Below are positions 61,661 to 64,000 of a stretch of 64,000 bases of DNA, piece by piece. The DNA is from Chitinophagaceae bacterium 26-R-25 (lineage in GTDB: Bacteria > Bacteroidota > Bacteroidia > Chitinophagales > Chitinophagaceae). Within the stretch, counting starts at the first letter, position 1. The number at the start of each line of letters is the position of its first letter. The position numbers and the translations under genes are program-made. The stretch lies in assembly GCA_029906195.1 (NCBI GenBank), contig JARWSJ010000002.1:310001-374000 (forward strand), read 5' to 3'. The notes under the pieces were generated by a model, which was not told the DNA's origin, did not search any database, and was given only the letters and a program-made list of their open reading frames with translations.

Positions 61661-61729
61661 GAATTCAAAAGTCAAAATTCAAAATGTGTCACTGTTTTTG
61701 AATTTTGACTTTTGAATTTTGAATTTTGA
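61661..61729. repeat. Inverted repeat, AAAAGTCAAAATTC word family (copy 3)
   Basis: The left arm is ATTCAAAAGTCAAAATTCAA-like and the right arm TTGAATTTTGACTTTTGAAT-like, with a short loop. It lies between the sugar transferase and glycosyltransferase genes, which run the same way. Confidence 0.82.
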
Positions 61730-61741
61730 TGTGTTGAAGAA

Positions 61742-62671
61742 ATGTTTGAAAAACTAACTGTAAACCACGTGCAAAAAGAACCTCTTGTTTCCATAATAAC
61801 GCTGAACTATAACCAGCTGGCTGTAACCTGTGAGTTCCTGGAATCCACACGTCACCTGACTTATAGTAACTACGAAATACTGGTATGCGATATGGCTTCA
61901 ACGGAAGATCCCACGGAAGTTATATCATCGAAGAATTTCCCCAACACAAGAATATTGGTAAGCAAACAGAACCTTGGTTTTGCCGGCGGCAACAACTGGG
62001 GCATGTCTTACGCCAAAGGCGATTTTATATTTATCGTCAATAATGACACGGAGTTGCCGCCCAATCTTCTCGAATTATTGTTGCAGCCATTTTATAAGGA
62101 TGAAACGATTGGCGTTGTAAGTCCGAAAATAAAATTCTACTTCGCTCCCAATGTGATACAGTATGCAGGCTTCAACCCGATGAACCCTTACACCGGCCGC
62201 ACTTCGGAAATTGGCCACAAGGAAGAGGATCGCGGGCAGTACGATGTTTCCGGCAATACGAATGGTGCACACGGCTGCGCCATGATGGTAAAAAGGGAAG
62301 TGGCAGAAAAAGTAGGTAAGTTCCCCGAAAAGTTTTTCCTTTATTATGAAGAATGGGATTGGTCTGCCAGGATATTAAAAGCCGGCTACAAAATATGGTA
62401 CAATGCAGAAGCTGTGGTGTATCACAAAGAATCGATGAGTGTGGGAAAACAAAATCCGATGAAGGTTTACTATCACACACGCAACCGCATATTGTACATG
62501 AGGCGCAACGCCAGTAAGTTTCAACTGGTTTCATTCTATATGTTTTTTATGTTCTTAACCGTTCCAAAATCGTTGCTGGGTTATATAAAAAACAGGCAGT
62601 TCGAACATTTGAAATTCTTTTTAAAAGGTATAGCCTGGAATTTTTATTCTTCGAGCTATTCGCCGATTTGA
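61742..62671 (+). CDS. Glycosyltransferase family 2 (rhamnosyltransferase-like)
   Basis: A 309-residue GT-A enzyme of the WbbL/RfbF-like group. Landmarks: LVSIITLNYNQLAVTCEFLE, VCDMAS, SKQNLGFAGGNNWGM, VNNDTELPPNLLELL (DxD-type motif), GVVSPKIKF, NGAHGCAMMVKREV and FLYYEEWDWSARI. The NNDTELPP and EEWDW motifs are typical of dTDP-rhamnose users, although other donors occur. The C terminus carries one or two weak hydrophobic segments. It follows the sugar transferase and probably adds the second or later sugar of the repeat. Confidence 0.9.
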   Translation: MFEKLTVNHVQKEPLVSIITLNYNQLAVTCEFLESTRHLTYSNYEILVCDMASTEDPTEVISSKNFPNTRILVSKQNLGFAGGNNWGMSYAKGDFIFIVNNDTELPPNLLELLLQPFYKDETIGVVSPKIKFYFAPNVIQYAGFNPMNPYTGRTSEIGHKEEDRGQYDVSGNTNGAHGCAMMVKREVAEKVGKFPEKFFLYYEEWDWSARILKAGYKIWYNAEAVVYHKESMSVGKQNPMKVYYHTRNRILYMRRNASKFQLVSFYMFFMFLTVPKSLLGYIKNRQFEHLKFFLKGIAWNFYSSSYSPI

Positions 62672-62775
62672 GTTGTTAGTCGTTAGTTGATGGTTGTTAG
62701 AAAATGTACAAAGTTCATTAAAAAGTAACAGCCTAAACAATTTCGTACATCGTACTTCGAACACCGTACATTGAA
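62671..62775. repeat. Two single word arms of different families
   Basis: A GTTGTTAGTCGTTAGTTGAT arm (62671-62702) and a TACATCGTACTTCGAACACC arm (about 62742-62772) stand in the gap. They belong to the TAGTTGTTAG and GTACGATGTCCG families and have no partners here. Confidence 0.65.
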
Positions 62776-62785
62776 TTTGGAAATT

Positions 62786-63985
62786 ATGCTACACACAATA
62801 CTGAACATAATCTTCGCACTATTCTTCCTCTATCTGGCAGCAAGCGTTCTGTATTTGCTCATGTTGTCCATTGCAGCACGGTTCCGTAAAAAAGTGGACT
62901 ATGGTGTGGTGGCGGAAAAGAAAAAGATCGCCGTGTTTATTCCATCGTACAAAGAAGATGGAATCATTGTGGATACAGCGTTGCAGGCCAGCCGGCATTT
63001 TTATCCATCAGAAAAATTTACCGTCATTGTAATTGCAGATAAACTACAACCGGAAACCGTTGCTAAATTAAAAGCCATTCCTGTTGAGGTAGTAGAGGTC
63101 GCATTTGATGTGAGCATGAAATCAAAATCTCTGAACGCCGCGCTTAATAAATTTGCCGGTAAAGGGTATGACATCGGGATGATACTGGATGCGGACAATG
63201 TGATGGGAACGGACTGTCTTGAAAAAGTAAACGCTGCGTTCCAGAAAGGGTACGAAGTGGTGCAATGCCACCGTACGGCAAAAAACCAGCAGACGCCGGT
63301 TGCCTTGCTCGACGCTATCAGTGAAGAGATCAACAACCACATTTTCCGCCAGGGGCAACGAGCCATGGGACTTCCTTCATCATTGATAGGGTCCGGGATT
63401 GCATTTGATTATTCCCTGCTTCACTACATTTTTAATTTGCCTGAAATACAAAACAATCCGGGGGAAGACAGAGAAATTGACGTGCAGCTTGTTATAAAAA
63501 AAATGGATGTTGAGTACATAGAAGATGCTTACGTATACGATGAAAAAGTGGCCAGCGCCGCAGTGTTTGAAAAACAACGGGTAAGGTGGCTTGAGGCGCA
63601 GGTAACGCACATAAAAGGTTTTTTGCAACCGAAGCTCGCACCGCAACGGCTCAGCCGAGTGTTTCTGCATAAATTTTTCCAGTGCTTTTTGTTACCGAGG
63701 TTGTTGTACATCGCGTTGTTTGGCTGCATGTTAATGCTCTTGCTCGTGCAATATCTTTTTTCCGCATCTTTCATCTATCCTTCACCGGAAATTTGGATTG
63801 CACTTACAGTTTTGTATTTTGTAACACTATTGCTATCAGTACCAGGTCGTTTTTACAAAATGACCACCTTTAAAGCTATATTGCACATTCCTTTATTGGC
63901 CGTATCGATGATTAAAGCCATGTTGAAGATCAAGACCAACAGGCGCTATTTCATTCATACTCCCAAGACCTTTTCCTCAAAGTAA
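62786..63985 (+). CDS. Glycosyltransferase family 2, membrane-bound (processive type)
   Basis: A 399-residue membrane glycosyltransferase. The start at 62786 gives an N-terminal membrane helix (about 7-30). The GT-A domain shows IAVFIPSYKEDGII, VIADKL, KSLNAAL and LDADNVM, then GSGIAFDY and EDREIDVQLVIKK, and QRVRW (about residues 269-273), the QxxRW motif of hyaluronan/cellulose-synthase-like enzymes. Two further membrane segments lie near 300-330 and 335-355. The polysaccharide locus probably continues past the window end. Confidence 0.88.
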   Translation: MLHTILNIIFALFFLYLAASVLYLLMLSIAARFRKKVDYGVVAEKKKIAVFIPSYKEDGIIVDTALQASRHFYPSEKFTVIVIADKLQPETVAKLKAIPVEVVEVAFDVSMKSKSLNAALNKFAGKGYDIGMILDADNVMGTDCLEKVNAAFQKGYEVVQCHRTAKNQQTPVALLDAISEEINNHIFRQGQRAMGLPSSLIGSGIAFDYSLLHYIFNLPEIQNNPGEDREIDVQLVIKKMDVEYIEDAYVYDEKVASAAVFEKQRVRWLEAQVTHIKGFLQPKLAPQRLSRVFLHKFFQCFLLPRLLYIALFGCMLMLLLVQYLFSASFIYPSPEIWIALTVLYFVTLLLSVPGRFYKMTTFKAILHIPLLAVSMIKAMLKIKTNRRYFIHTPKTFSSK

Positions 63986-64000
63986 GTTTGAGTTGCCGGT

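Noticed and set aside
1-64000. tRNA, rRNA, tmRNA or transposase genes
   Set aside because: Reading the gaps gave no cloverleaf with the conserved T-loop, no rRNA sequence and no transposase motif; short RNA genes could still have been missed by eye.

Overview
The window reads as a chromosomal segment of a Bacteroidota bacterium, most likely from the Chitinophagaceae or a close relative. The reasons are the repeated TAnnTTTG-type -7 promoter elements, the near absence of Shine-Dalgarno sequences, the MaeB-type malic enzyme/phosphotransacetylase fusion, a Gram-negative lipid A gene (lpxH), many secreted proteins ending their signal in Ala-Gln, and a pseudo-receiver/sugar-transferase pair. Assignment below phylum level is an inference. 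I saw no rRNA, tRNA, transposase, prophage or CRISPR array.

Layout. 1-610: ParE/RelE-type toxin-antitoxin pair with a strong hairpin terminator. 0.7-9.4 kb: secreted dipeptidyl peptidase IV, biotin ligase (minus strand), ribosome silencing factor, FtsH, LUD-domain protein, gamma-glutamylcyclotransferase-like protein, LpxH and a secreted propeller-like protein. 9.4-12.5 kb: MscS-type channel, a MerR-type regulator with AT-hook-like motifs, and an M23 envelope peptidase. 12.7-19.6 kb: alaS, a double-PDZ protein, gatB and a thioredoxin-fold lipoprotein. 19.9-27.4 kb: treY, phytase-like esterase, deoC, SPOR protein, M20 amidohydrolase and HD phosphohydrolase. 27.7-33.2 kb: prolyl oligopeptidase, SRPBCC protein, and a two-gene ABC system of unknown function. 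33.3-36.4 kb: minus-strand small genes (metallo-beta-lactamase fold, TfoX-N, DUF1801, DUF2007-like). 36.8-42.1 kb: maeB, mlaE/mlaF-type lipid transporter genes and sucD. 42.6-51.9 kb: a tiny His-rich secreted protein, a 2044-residue alpha-2-macroglobulin, an FAD oxidoreductase, a small membrane protein and an MtfA-type peptidase. 52.5-56.0 kb: five tandem paralogous lipoproteins. 56.1-64 kb: trmD, then a polysaccharide locus of three GT2 glycosyltransferases, a degenerate receiver protein and a receiver-sugar transferase fusion, interrupted by pncB on the other strand.

The most striking feature is not a gene. About thirty intergenic gaps hold long inverted repeats whose 25-40 nt arms are tandem runs of a short, simple word. 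Different loci use different words: TTGAAAG/TTGAAAA, TAACTGAA, TAGTTGTTAG, CACTAAGG, CACAGAG, AATTAAGAATTA, TTGAGAG, AAAAGTCAAAATTC, GTACGATGTCCG and others. Arms often begin at or across a stop codon, end within a few bases of the next start codon, and in one case lie inside a reading frame. They probably act as terminators or mRNA-end structures, but the shared architecture with changing vocabulary is unusual. The other prominent signals are the five-copy lipoprotein array with a conserved leader and one orphan leader, the degenerate receiver duplicated as a free protein and as a domain fused to the sugar transferase, and the uncharacterised ABC ATPase/membrane protein pair.
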